Source: FEN-1073 sp050010135
GTDB lineage: Bacteria; Chloroflexota; Anaerolineae; Anaerolineales; RBG-16-64-43
DNA length: 19,423 nucleotides
Reading direction: 5' to 3'
Assembly (NCBI GenBank): GCA_050010135.1
Contig: JBEKLP010000052.1
Coordinates: forward strand, 1 to 19,423
The stretch's first letter is position 1. The number at the start of each line of letters is the position of its first letter. The translations under genes were made by a program, and so were the position numbers. The notes under the pieces were generated by a model. It made no database searches. It was not told the origin of the DNA and saw nothing but the letters and a program-made list of their open reading frames with translations. Shown here one piece after another: positions 1 through 6,588 of the stretch.

Positions 1-1148
1 GCTACCCGCCGATCCGCACTCGGGCCGACGTGCGCGCGCTGATCGAGGAATTCGCCGACACCGTCCACGAGGAAGTGGATTACCTGGCCGAGGGACGCAA
101 CGCGGAGATCTTCAGCGGCTATTTCAACGACGACCCGTTCGTGCACGTCCCGCGGGTGGTTTGGAGCCACACCACCCGCCGGGTCCTCGCGTTGGAGGAC
201 GTTTACGCGATCAAAATCACCGATTACGCCGCGATCACCGCGGCGGGCATCGACCGGGCCGAGGTGGCCCGCGTGCTGCTCGACGCTTACCTGAAGCAGA
301 TCTTCGAGCACGGGTTCTTTCACGCCGACCCGCACCCGGGCAACCTTTTCGTCACGCCGCGGCCCGGTCCGGCCGGCGGGGAAACGCCCGGCTGGCGGCT
401 CACCTTCGTGGATTTCGGGATGGTCGGCCGTGTTCCGGAGAATTTGCGCGCCGGACTTCGGGAGATGGCGGTCGGTTTGGGGATGCGCGATGCCGCCCGC
501 ATGGTGCGCTCCTACCAAACCCTCGGCATGCTCCTGCCGGACGCCGATCTCAAAGAACTCGAGCGGATGGGAGCGCAGATTTTCGATCTATTCTGGGGAA
601 AGTCGATGGCTGACCTGCGCCAGATCAGTCATGAAGACATACTGCGCTTTGCCGACCGCTTCCGCGATGTGATGTACAACATGCCATTCCAACTGCCCCA
701 CAACCTGCTCCTGCTGGGACGGATGGTGGCGATCCTGTCGGGCATGTGCACCGGCCTGGACCCGGATTTCAATCTGTGGAATCAACTCGCTCCCTATGCA
801 GGTAAACTCATGGAAGAAGAAGGCGGTTCCAATTGGCGCGTTTTGCTGGATACTTTGGGGGAGGTGGTGAAGACGCTCGCGGCATTGCCCTCACAGGCGG
901 GGCGCGTATTGTCCACGATCGAACGCGGCGAGTTGAGCGTGCGCTCGCCGCAGCTCGCCCGGCGGATCAGCCGCCTGGGAAACGCAATCAACCGGTTGAC
1001 CGGCGGCTTGGTTTTCGCCGCGCTCCTGTTGGGCGGCGTGCTGCTGGTGGATTCGGGCCGGGTCCCGTTGGGCGGGGCGCTGCTGGTCGTTTCCCTGGCC
1101 ACCTTTCTCTGGATATTGTTTTCCGGGCGAAACGGTCCTGCGGATTAA
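1..1148 (+). CDS. ABC1/UbiB-family atypical protein kinase, C-terminal part (5' end outside window)
   Basis: The reading frame is open from the first bases of the window, so the gene starts upstream; a GTG at 30 is internal. The family is kinase-like ATPases (UbiB/ADCK/ABC1) tied to quinone or isoprenoid-lipid metabolism at the membrane. Counting from codon 30, the catalytic loop HADPHPGN is at about residues 98-105 and the metal-binding DFG at about 128-130. An N-terminal block with the EExD-type pattern 'HEEVDYLAEGRNAE' matches the family. Two hydrophobic segments near the C-terminus (about residues 325-365) are the usual UbiB membrane anchor. The family's N-terminal KxGQ motif would lie outside the window. 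No ubiquinone genes are adjacent, so a quinone role is only inferred from the family. The family call is firm; the substrate is unknown. Confidence 0.9.
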   Translation, partial: YPPIRTRADVRALIEEFADTVHEEVDYLAEGRNAEIFSGYFNDDPFVHVPRVVWSHTTRRVLALEDVYAIKITDYAAITAAGIDRAEVARVLLDAYLKQIFEHGFFHADPHPGNLFVTPRPGPAGGETPGWRLTFVDFGMVGRVPENLRAGLREMAVGLGMRDAARMVRSYQTLGMLLPDADLKELERMGAQIFDLFWGKSMADLRQISHEDILRFADRFRDVMYNMPFQLPHNLLLLGRMVAILSGMCTGLDPDFNLWNQLAPYAGKLMEEEGGSNWRVLLDTLGEVVKTLAALPSQAGRVLSTIERGELSVRSPQLARRISRLGNAINRLTGGLVFAALLLGGVLLVDSGRVPLGGALLVVSLATFLWILFSGRNGPAD

Positions 1149-1188
1149 GAAATTGATGTATTGATTGACTGGTGAAAAACGCCGAATC

Positions 1189-1280
1189 TGTCATTGCGAG
1201 GAGCGAAGCGACGAAGCAATCTGGGGTTTCCAACGAGAAAATCTAGATTGCTTCGCTCCCTTCGGTCGCTCGCAATGACA
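1189..1280. repeat. MITE-like inverted repeat, about 92 bp
   Basis: The left arm begins TGTCATTGCGAG and the right arm ends CTCGCAATGACA, a perfect 12-base terminal match. The match continues inward with small differences through AGCGAAGC and AAGCAATCT, so nearly the whole element can fold into one long hairpin. It lies 40 bp after the kinase stop. Repeats with these ends are scattered in intergenic regions of many bacterial genomes; no transposase is encoded here. It may act as a transcript-end structure for the kinase gene, but no T-tract follows. Confidence 0.8.
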
Positions 1281-1309
1281 TGTAATGTGTTTATCAGCAG
1301 TTTGTTAAA

Positions 1310-1340
1310 AGGAACCGCTCCGCGTTTTGCGGGGCGGCGA
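1310..1340 (-). terminator. Rho-independent terminator of the small minus-strand gene
   Basis: CCGCTCCGC (1315-1323) and GCGGGGCGG (1329-1337) form a 9-bp stem with one mismatch and a 5-base loop. Read on the minus strand, the stem is followed by TTCCTTTT (about 1307-1314). It begins about 12 bases after the stop of the 75-residue gene, which is the expected position. Confidence 0.6.
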
Positions 1341-1348
1341 AGGCAAGG

Positions 1349-1576
1349 TCAGGTTTTCTTCTTTTCATCCATCCGTTTGAGCGAATCGTCAATCATGCTC
1401 CGGAAGGCCAGAAGCATCTCGCGGCGGGCTTGGCGCCGGTGCTCCGCAAATTCCGGCGGAAACAGCGCCTCGAAAGTCTTGTGCATTTCTTCCCGGGCCG
1501 CGCGGGCGTGAGCCCTGGCTTCCTCGGAAACGGTGCCTTCGAATGGTTTGTGCTGGCGTTCAGTTGGTTCGGCCAT
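1349..1576 (-). CDS. Small charged helical protein of unknown function (75 aa)
   Basis: I do not recognise a family. The protein is rich in Arg, Glu, Ala and His (for example EARAHARAAREEM and EHRRQARREM) and ends in a Lys-rich tail (KRMDEKKKT). It should be almost wholly alpha-helical, soluble and possibly coiled-coil; there is no signal peptide or membrane segment. The ATG at 1576 is preceded by AGAGGTGATG, a good ribosome binding site, and a terminator lies just downstream, so this looks like a real single-gene unit. It is convergent with the kinase gene, with the inverted repeat between them. An accessory, stress-related or nucleic-acid-binding role is possible but unsupported. Confidence 0.6.
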   Translation of the reverse strand: MAEPTERQHKPFEGTVSEEARAHARAAREEMHKTFEALFPPEFAEHRRQARREMLLAFRSMIDDSLKRMDEKKKT

Positions 1577-1859
1577 AATTCATCACCTCTTTTACTGCCA
1601 TTATTATAGCGCGGAAAATATTAGAAAATCAAAAGACCAATGTAATTTCGTTGTTTTTCCCTTTTTTTAGGACCGGGGACGATCGAATACGATGCGGAAA
1701 AATTCCGCTGGAAGCATTTCTGTGCCGGTCCTTCCATTCCCTCCGCTTTTTTTAGCCTTGTTTTCAGCGGATGAGAAAAATAGTATTCAAGATTGGTAAT
1801 CACCACCAGGAATGAAAATACGCAGTTTTTGAACGAATGTGCAATATTCGGATTAATTT
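1577..1859. other. AT-rich gene-poor island with a nested inverted repeat
   Basis: No convincing coding region is seen; the 80-codon minus-strand frame at 1621-1863 is low-complexity and has no homology I can recognise. AGGACCGG (1669-1676) pairs perfectly with CCGGTCCT (1725-1732), and inside it GCGGAA/TTCCGC (1694-1708) forms a second stem. T-runs flank the structure on both sides. It could be a structured RNA or a relic of an insertion. Confidence 0.35.
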
Positions 1860-2054
1860 TCAAGTCAGCCCGGACAGGTAAGACGGCCGCCCTGTTTCAG
1901 AAAGTATGACTCTTTGGAACATGAGTTCATGCAAATCCAAGCTTTCCACAAAGGCATCGAGAAAACGAACAGGATTATCCTCGGTGATATAGTCATCAAC
2001 GGATTCGGGGAACAAGGGGAATTGGTCGCGATCGGTACCTTGTATATGAGCCAT
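1860..2054 (-). pseudogene. IS1182-family transposase, N-terminal fragment
   Basis: The peptide from the ATG at 2054 begins MAHIQGTDRDQ and continues LFPESVDDYITEDNPVR, then an 'F-DAFVESLDL' block and ETGRPSY. This is the conserved N-terminus of IS1182-type DDE transposases, which run to about 450-500 residues. Only about 64 codons remain. After GRPSY the intact family continues with a H-P-x-D-L-L-K pattern; a shifted frame reads ADLK and then loses resemblance, so a frameshift and a junction occur near 1860-1880. No catalytic residues remain. It is a dead remnant marking an old insertion or rearrangement, and its 5' side lies next to the promoter of the aminotransferase operon. Confidence 0.75.
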
Positions 2055-2081
2055 TGGAATTCTCGGGTTGGAAAATCTCAA

Positions 2082-2090
2082 TGATATAAT
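2082..2090 (+). promoter_or_regulatory. Extended -10 promoter for the aminotransferase/oxidoreductase operon
   Basis: TGATATAAT is a perfect extended -10 element (TG-N-TATAAT) about 55 bases before the ATG at 2145. No good -35 hexamer lies 16-18 bases upstream, which is common for extended -10 promoters. The site sits at the edge of the transposase remnant, so it may have arrived with that insertion. Confidence 0.45.
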
Positions 2091-2144
2091 TTATCCCATA
2101 TAACACCAAAATTTTTTAAACGATCTTGCGTGAAGGAGAATTCG

Positions 2145-3269
2145 ATGAAAATTCCATTTTATGGTCACCAACGCCAATACGAAAGCATCAAGGGTGAGAT
2201 CGACGCCAAGATGCAGGAAGTGATCATGAGCGGCCAATTTGTCACAGGCCCGATGCTTAAGAAGTTCGAGGACGAGCTCGCCGCGTACGCCGGCGCAAAG
2301 TACGCCATCGGAGTCGGCAACGGGACCGACGCCCTCTGGCTGACCTTCATGGCGCTGGGGCTTGGCGAAGGCGACGAGTTGATCACCAACGGCAATACCT
2401 TCTTCGCCACGGCTGAAGCGATGTGGATTGCGGGCTGCACCGCCGTGCTGGTGGATTGCGACGCGGACACCCGCTGCATCGATCCGGAGGCGGTCCGCAA
2501 GGCCATCACGAAGCGCACGAGGGCGATCGTGCCCGTCCACCTCTACGGCCAGTGCGCACCGATGCGCGAGATCCGCAAGATCGCGGACCAGTACGGCCTG
2601 CTGGTGGTGGAGGATAACGCTCAGGGAATCGACTCGCGCGGCGATGATTTCAAGGTCGGCGAGCTCTCGGATGCGGTCTGCATCAGCTTTATCATCCAGA
2701 AGAACCTGGGAACGTTCGGGGATGGCGGCGCGGTCTGGACCAATCATCAATACATCAATGATCGGATCCGCAAACTGCGCAACCACGGCTCCGGCAAGCG
2801 CGACGTCCACAGTTTCGGTTTCAACAGCCGCTTGGACGATTTGCACGCCGGCATCCTCAGCGCCAAATTGCCGCACATCCGGAAGTGGAGCGACCGCCGG
2901 ATCGAAATCGCCGGGAAATATGCGCAGGGCTTGAAGGACTGCGATTTTATATCGCTCCCGCATGCGCGTCCGGGTTACCGCCACGTCTACCATCTCTACG
3001 TCATCGAAACGAAAAATCCGGCCGACCGCGGTCCGCTCTTGGAATACCTGAACGCCAACGGGGTGGATGCCAAGACCCATTACTCGATCGCGATTCACCA
3101 GCAGGAAGGCTTTCCGTGGGGCCATTCCGCCCGCCTGGCGGGGGAGCTTCCCAACGTCGAGAAGAACGCCTCCTCCTGCATTTCACTGCCAATGTTCCCG
3201 GAGCTGACCGATGAGGAAATTCAATACACCATTCAGACGGTCCGGGACTGGCCCAAGAAGAGAAAATAA
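2145..3269 (+). CDS. DegT/DnrJ/EryC1/StrS-family PLP-dependent sugar aminotransferase
   Basis: Fold-type I PLP enzymes of this family transaminate a keto group on a nucleotide sugar, sugar phosphate or inosose, usually with glutamate as donor. I chose the ATG at 2145 because AAGGAG (2133-2138) lies 6 bases upstream; a GTG at 2130 overlaps that site. The product has 374 residues, normal for the family. Seen in order: the N-terminal SGQFVTGPMLKKFE block, GVGNGTDAL (about 56-64), the PLP-contacting VVEDNAQ with Asp at about 157, and the internal-aldimine lysine in SFIIQKNLG at about 186, followed by GDGGAV. The usual 'SF-P-KNLG' reads 'SFIIQKNLG', slightly unusual but with Lys kept. It is first in a two-gene operon with a Gfo/Idh/MocA oxidoreductase, which would supply the ketosugar. 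The substrate is not determinable. Confidence 0.88.
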   Translation: MKIPFYGHQRQYESIKGEIDAKMQEVIMSGQFVTGPMLKKFEDELAAYAGAKYAIGVGNGTDALWLTFMALGLGEGDELITNGNTFFATAEAMWIAGCTAVLVDCDADTRCIDPEAVRKAITKRTRAIVPVHLYGQCAPMREIRKIADQYGLLVVEDNAQGIDSRGDDFKVGELSDAVCISFIIQKNLGTFGDGGAVWTNHQYINDRIRKLRNHGSGKRDVHSFGFNSRLDDLHAGILSAKLPHIRKWSDRRIEIAGKYAQGLKDCDFISLPHARPGYRHVYHLYVIETKNPADRGPLLEYLNANGVDAKTHYSIAIHQQEGFPWGHSARLAGELPNVEKNASSCISLPMFPELTDEEIQYTIQTVRDWPKKRK

Positions 3270-3320
3270 AGGAGGTGGATCCGGATCGGGAGTCCTCGTT
3301 CTCTGGGAGAAAGAAAAACT

Positions 3321-4364
3321 ATGAGTGCCGGACAAAAGACCTATACCGTTGCGATTGCCGGGCTGGGCAAGCGGGGCATGCACCACGCGGACGCCGTAGC
3401 GAAGAACCCGCGCCTGAAACTGGTGGGCTTGTGCGATATCGATACGGGGCGGATGGAAGCCGCGGCGCAGAAATTCGGGGTGGAGCGAACGCATACCGAC
3501 GCCGCGCAGTTGCTTCAGGCCGTCAAACCCGACTTGTTTATCTTCTGCACGCTGCCGCAAATCCGCCTACCGATGATCCGGGCCGGCCTGGGAGCCGGCG
3601 TGAAGATGATTGCTTACGAGAAACCGATCGCCCTCTCAATGAACGAGGCGCTCGAGATGTATAAACTCGTGCGCGCGGCGGGCGTGAAAACCGTGGTCAG
3701 CCACCAGCACCGTTACGGCGAGCACTACCGCAAGGTCAAAGAGATCATCGCCTCCGGCGCGATCGGCCGGGTCCATACCGTCTACGGCCACTCCATCGGC
3801 TGGATGCTGCATATGATGACGCACCTGATCGAGTACGCCGGCTGGTACAACGGCGGCGCCGACCCCGTCTGGGTGGTAGGGCAAGCGTTCGGCCGGGAGA
3901 AGTTCGCCGACGTGCACGTCTCGCCGGATTACATCTGCGCTCTGGTGCAATACGCCAACGGCGTGCGCGGGATCTTCGAATGCGGAGCTGAGGCACCGGA
4001 CGTTCCCGAGGTGGATTCGATGTGGCACAAATGCCGCATCGGCGCCCAGGGTACCGAGGGGTTCGCCGAAGTACTGACCGGCAAAGAGGGCAAAGGCGGC
4101 GGCTGGCGGGCGGTGACAAAAGACGGGATCATTTCCGGCCCCGGGTACATGGATTACGCGCACGATATGCCGCCCTATATCCGGGATATCGTCGCCTGGC
4201 TGGATGACGACTCCAAGGTTCATCCTTGCGACGGAGAGACCGCCCTGAAGGGTTTCCAGGTGATGATGGGGGCGATGCGCTCGGTCGTGCAGCGCGGGAA
4301 AATCACCCTGCCGCTGGGGCCGGGCGAACCGGAATTGGAAGCGCTGCAGAAAGTGCTGCCGTAA
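3321..4364 (+). CDS. Gfo/Idh/MocA-family NAD(P)-dependent oxidoreductase
   Basis: This family oxidises or reduces sugar, inositol or sugar-phosphate hydroxyls with a Rossmann N-domain and an alpha/beta C-domain. In the 347-residue product the dinucleotide motif is GLGKRG (14-19), the signature EKP is at 100-102 with the conserved Lys at 101, and a candidate catalytic His lies in MMTHLIEY at about 168. The ATG at 3321 has GGGAGA about 10 bases upstream. It follows the aminotransferase by 51 bp on the same strand, so the two probably work together: oxidation of a ring hydroxyl to a ketone, then transamination. Analogous pairs are known in kanosamine (NtdC/NtdA), inosamine and diamino-sugar synthesis. 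A stand-alone inositol or sugar dehydrogenase is the alternative. Confidence 0.88.
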   Translation: MSAGQKTYTVAIAGLGKRGMHHADAVAKNPRLKLVGLCDIDTGRMEAAAQKFGVERTHTDAAQLLQAVKPDLFIFCTLPQIRLPMIRAGLGAGVKMIAYEKPIALSMNEALEMYKLVRAAGVKTVVSHQHRYGEHYRKVKEIIASGAIGRVHTVYGHSIGWMLHMMTHLIEYAGWYNGGADPVWVVGQAFGREKFADVHVSPDYICALVQYANGVRGIFECGAEAPDVPEVDSMWHKCRIGAQGTEGFAEVLTGKEGKGGGWRAVTKDGIISGPGYMDYAHDMPPYIRDIVAWLDDDSKVHPCDGETALKGFQVMMGAMRSVVQRGKITLPLGPGEPELEALQKVLP

Positions 4365-4533
4365 GGCTTTCAGGGATATATCATCAAGTGATCCGGTTTA
4401 TAAATATAAGGATTGATACAAATCTCTTTCAAAAAGGAATTAGCTAATCTCGATTAACCCATTATGGATCCGTGTGGTTCTTTAATAAATGTAGGAACGT
4501 AAAATATTCTTCTGCGAGATCGGATGTTTTCGG

Positions 4534-4698
4534 TCAGATCAATATTATACGAAACCCGGCATTGTTTTTGAAATGGATAGGCCGTGCGATTTGCGCCCCG
4601 CCCCGCATTCGTCGCGATGGGATATTTGGCCGTAAATCGGAACTGAGCCGATCCGGATAAACGATAACGCAAACAAGCAACCGAATGTGAGGGTTCAT
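4534..4698 (-). pseudogene. Possible 5' relic of a gene (54 codons, strong ribosome site)
   Basis: AAAGGAGG lies 6 bases before an ATG at 4698, one of the strongest ribosome sites in the window. The peptide starts MNPHIRLLVCVIVYP, like the start of a signal peptide, then becomes Arg-rich and stops after 54 codons. The neighbouring frame continues without stops for longer, so a frameshift in an old secreted-protein gene is possible. No family is recognised. It may equally be chance. Confidence 0.2.
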
Positions 4699-4754
4699 GG
4701 AAATCCTCCTTTGAATTGGAGTTCCCTGAACTGAAGATAACGGAGCCAAACAAA

Positions 4755-4780
4755 AATCGCAGACCTGACGATCTGCGATT
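4755..4780 (-). terminator. Perfect hairpin with T-tract, candidate terminator of the large minus-strand operon
   Basis: AATCGCAGA (4755-4763) and TCTGCGATT (4772-4780) form a perfect 9-bp stem with an 8-base loop. On the minus strand the stem is followed directly by TTTG, continuing the T-run begun in the stem. It is the first terminator-like structure after the GatZ stop at 5266, though about 485 bases away. It also falls within the dispersed repeat, so it could be part of that element rather than an operon terminator. Confidence 0.4.
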
Positions 4781-4925
4781 GGTCAAGGGTAGCGAGGGTC
4801 GGGAACTAGGGACTTCCAGGTTCTGAGCGGCTTTTTGGAAACCACGGTTTTTTTTATTTTTTCTCGATGAGTCTCAAAATATTTTCTTTTGAGATTCATC
4901 AAGCCCGGAGAACTCAGATAGGCAG
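4755..4925 (+). repeat. Dispersed repeat, copy A
   Basis: Shares ordered blocks with 16357-16675 in the same orientation: CAGACCTGACG, then 'GTC/CAAGGGTAG'-like, then GGCTTTTTGGAAACC(C)ACG, TTTTCTCGATGAG and TCAAGCCCGGAGA, then a GATAGG block. Copy A also contains a near-perfect 14-bp hairpin (GATGAGTCTCAAAA 4866-4879 with TTTTGAGATTCATC 4887-4900) that is degenerate in copy B. No transposase is encoded between the matching blocks. Confidence 0.55.
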
Positions 4926-5265
4926 AATAATAATAATGAATCGGTACATTCGTATAAAGTTTTGATTAACGAAATGGGAGATTCTTTATCATTAGGAATT
5001 ATGAATCCTTGGCTCTTCGAAAAAGAATTCCAGAACACAGCGGGAAAAATATTCATGCTGAATCCGGCATGGAATAGGATAAAGATCAAAAAGTATGATA
5101 ATTCATGAGGGGGGTATATCTATACTTTGGGCTAACAAATTCCGGATGAGCAAAGTAATCAGCACATAGGGGCATCTTCCGCCGCCTCTCTTTTTTAAAG
5201 ACAATCAAATCGTGCAGCTACTCGAATTTCCCGATTATGTTTTGATCTGCCCTGGCCCCGATGCG

Positions 5266-6588
5266 TCATTGTCCGCAAGCGTAAGCGTAGTCACCCAAGA
5301 CCTCGTCGATGTGGTCAAGCAGGATGGCCTCAGGTTTATTTTCCAGGGTTCCCTCGCGGATGCGCCTAGACTGCGCCGGGGCATATTGGCTGACCAAGCC
5401 CGCCGGAAGCGTGCGATCGGAAAGGTTAGTGATCAGTTGCTTTAATGCGGCCTGAACCTGAGGATCGGGCCAGTAATAACGCGCCCGGTCGCTGCGGCTG
5501 TACTTGCGCGCCAGGGCCAGCTCGGCTGGGCTGCCGTGGTAGTGCTTTTGCCAGTGCTGCGGCTCACGGCACATGGCTTCTTCCAACGTTTCGATCAACC
5601 GCGAGCGCTTCGTCGGAGGAAACAGCTCAGCTTCGATCATCGCCAGGGCAAAGACCGCCTCGCGGAAGGCGTAGGTCAGCGCCGGTCCAACCTTTAGAAC
5701 GGCAAAATGGTCGCGCACCATTCGAAGGAGAGCCGCTCGAGACTGATAGTCGGTGGAGTGAGCTTCATAGACCAGGCCGAGCTGGTTTTCGATGAAACCG
5801 GCCAGGCCGGCGGCGGCTTCCGGCTGGTAGGCGTTCACAAAATCGTCTCCGAACTCGACCCCCGGCTGGACGACAACCGCCATCACCCGTTCCCAAGCCG
5901 CCTGCAACCCTTCTCGAAAAAACGCCTCACGGGTCAGCTCCAGGCTGCAGCGCAAGTCATCCACCCGCGTCACCTGGGAAGACTCAGCGCCCTCCGCACT
6001 ACCGGCCCGGACCGGCGCCCCACCGGGAATTGGAACGTCTGTGCCGACGACGTAGAGTGGGAGGCTTGCGGCCCCAGGGCCGGCTTGGGCTTGCTCGGCG
6101 GCTTTCGCCAAGGTTGCCAGGCGCTGGGCGGAGACCTCGAGGTCCAGCGGGCGGGCCGGGTCGTCGTCCCCGAGTCGCATGCTGGCGTCCAAGTGGAGTT
6201 TGATATATCCTGCCGCCACGTACGCCTGGATGAGCTGCATTGCTTTGGACATTGCATCCTCGGCGGGCTCTTCCTGCCAGACCGAAGGACCGAGGTGGTC
6301 ACCGCCCAGAAGAACTCGGTCAGTCGGCAGCCCGTTCCGACGGGCGATGCTCCCCACGTAGGCGATGAAGTCCCCCGGACGCATGCCGGTATACCCGCCG
6401 AACTGGTTGACCTGGTTGCATGTAGACTCGATCAGCAGGGGAGATCCGGTCCGGACGGCGCGCCGAATGGCCGCTTCCAGAACGGACGGATGGCTGGAGC
6501 AGATTGAGGCGATGCCTCGCGCCTGGCCCGACTTCTGCAAATGGACGACTTCATCCAGGATTTCGGCCGGCATAGCGGCTTGCCTCAT
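5266..6588 (-). CDS. gatZ: GatZ/KbaZ-like D-tagatose-1,6-bisphosphate aldolase subunit or ketose-phosphate 4-epimerase
   Basis: GatZ/KbaZ are known as the non-catalytic partner of the class II tagatose-bisphosphate aldolase GatY/KbaY; related stand-alone proteins have been described as fructose-6-phosphate/tagatose-6-phosphate 4-epimerases. Family blocks seen: GIASICSSHP, LLIESTCNQVNQFGGYTG, LGGDHLGP, KLHLDASM, EAHSTDYQ, LKVGPALTYAFREA and YSRSDRARYYWPD. The 440-residue length is normal (about 420-440). The ATG at 6588 overlaps the end of the PfkB gene by 38 bases; an ATG at 6573 (435 residues) fits the start of E. coli KbaZ better and has a weak GAGG upstream, so the start is uncertain. It is the last gene of the operon. 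No GatY/KbaY partner is encoded nearby, which favours either partnering elsewhere or the epimerase role. Confidence 0.88.
   Translation of the reverse strand: MRQAAMPAEILDEVVHLQKSGQARGIASICSSHPSVLEAAIRRAVRTGSPLLIESTCNQVNQFGGYTGMRPGDFIAYVGSIARRNGLPTDRVLLGGDHLGPSVWQEEPAEDAMSKAMQLIQAYVAAGYIKLHLDASMRLGDDDPARPLDLEVSAQRLATLAKAAEQAQAGPGAASLPLYVVGTDVPIPGGAPVRAGSAEGAESSQVTRVDDLRCSLELTREAFFREGLQAAWERVMAVVVQPGVEFGDDFVNAYQPEAAAGLAGFIENQLGLVYEAHSTDYQSRAALLRMVRDHFAVLKVGPALTYAFREAVFALAMIEAELFPPTKRSRLIETLEEAMCREPQHWQKHYHGSPAELALARKYSRSDRARYYWPDPQVQAALKQLITNLSDRTLPAGLVSQYAPAQSRRIREGTLENKPEAILLDHIDEVLGDYAYACGQ

Larger units (their letters stand above)
4365..5265. other. AT-rich gene-poor island between convergent operons
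   Basis: About 900 bp separate the ends of the oxidoreductase (+) and GatZ-like (-) genes. It holds a possible 54-codon relic (4534-4698), a 9-bp perfect hairpin (4755-4780), copy A of a dispersed repeat (about 4755-4925) and a second hairpin (4866-4900). From about 4930 to 5210 I see nothing recognisable; small frames there are AT-driven and lack ribosome sites. Confidence 0.6.

Noticed and set aside
1621..1863. 80-codon minus-strand frame next to the transposase stub
   Set aside because: Low-complexity translation; the only meaningful part is a few codons continuing the frameshifted transposase at its start.
2091..3125. 344-codon minus-strand frame antisense to the aminotransferase
   Set aside because: It mirrors the codon structure of the well-supported DegT-family gene on the other strand, lacks recognisable motifs and has no ribosome site.
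4454..4786. 110-codon minus-strand frame overlapping the 4698 start
   Set aside because: No family match; it runs through the repeat hairpin, so it is at best part of a broken gene.
4874..5089. 71-codon minus-strand frame in the second AT-rich island
   Set aside because: AT-driven Phe/Ile/Leu/Ser composition, overlaps the dispersed repeat and has no ribosome site.
4380..5210. Possible CRISPR array or tRNA in the AT-rich islands
   Set aside because: No regularly spaced repeats and no cloverleaf with the conserved T-loop were found here, at 1577-1859 or at 16069-16744.
5707..6507. 266-codon plus-strand frame antisense to the GatZ-like gene
   Set aside because: The opposite strand encodes a full-length GatZ-like protein with all family blocks.
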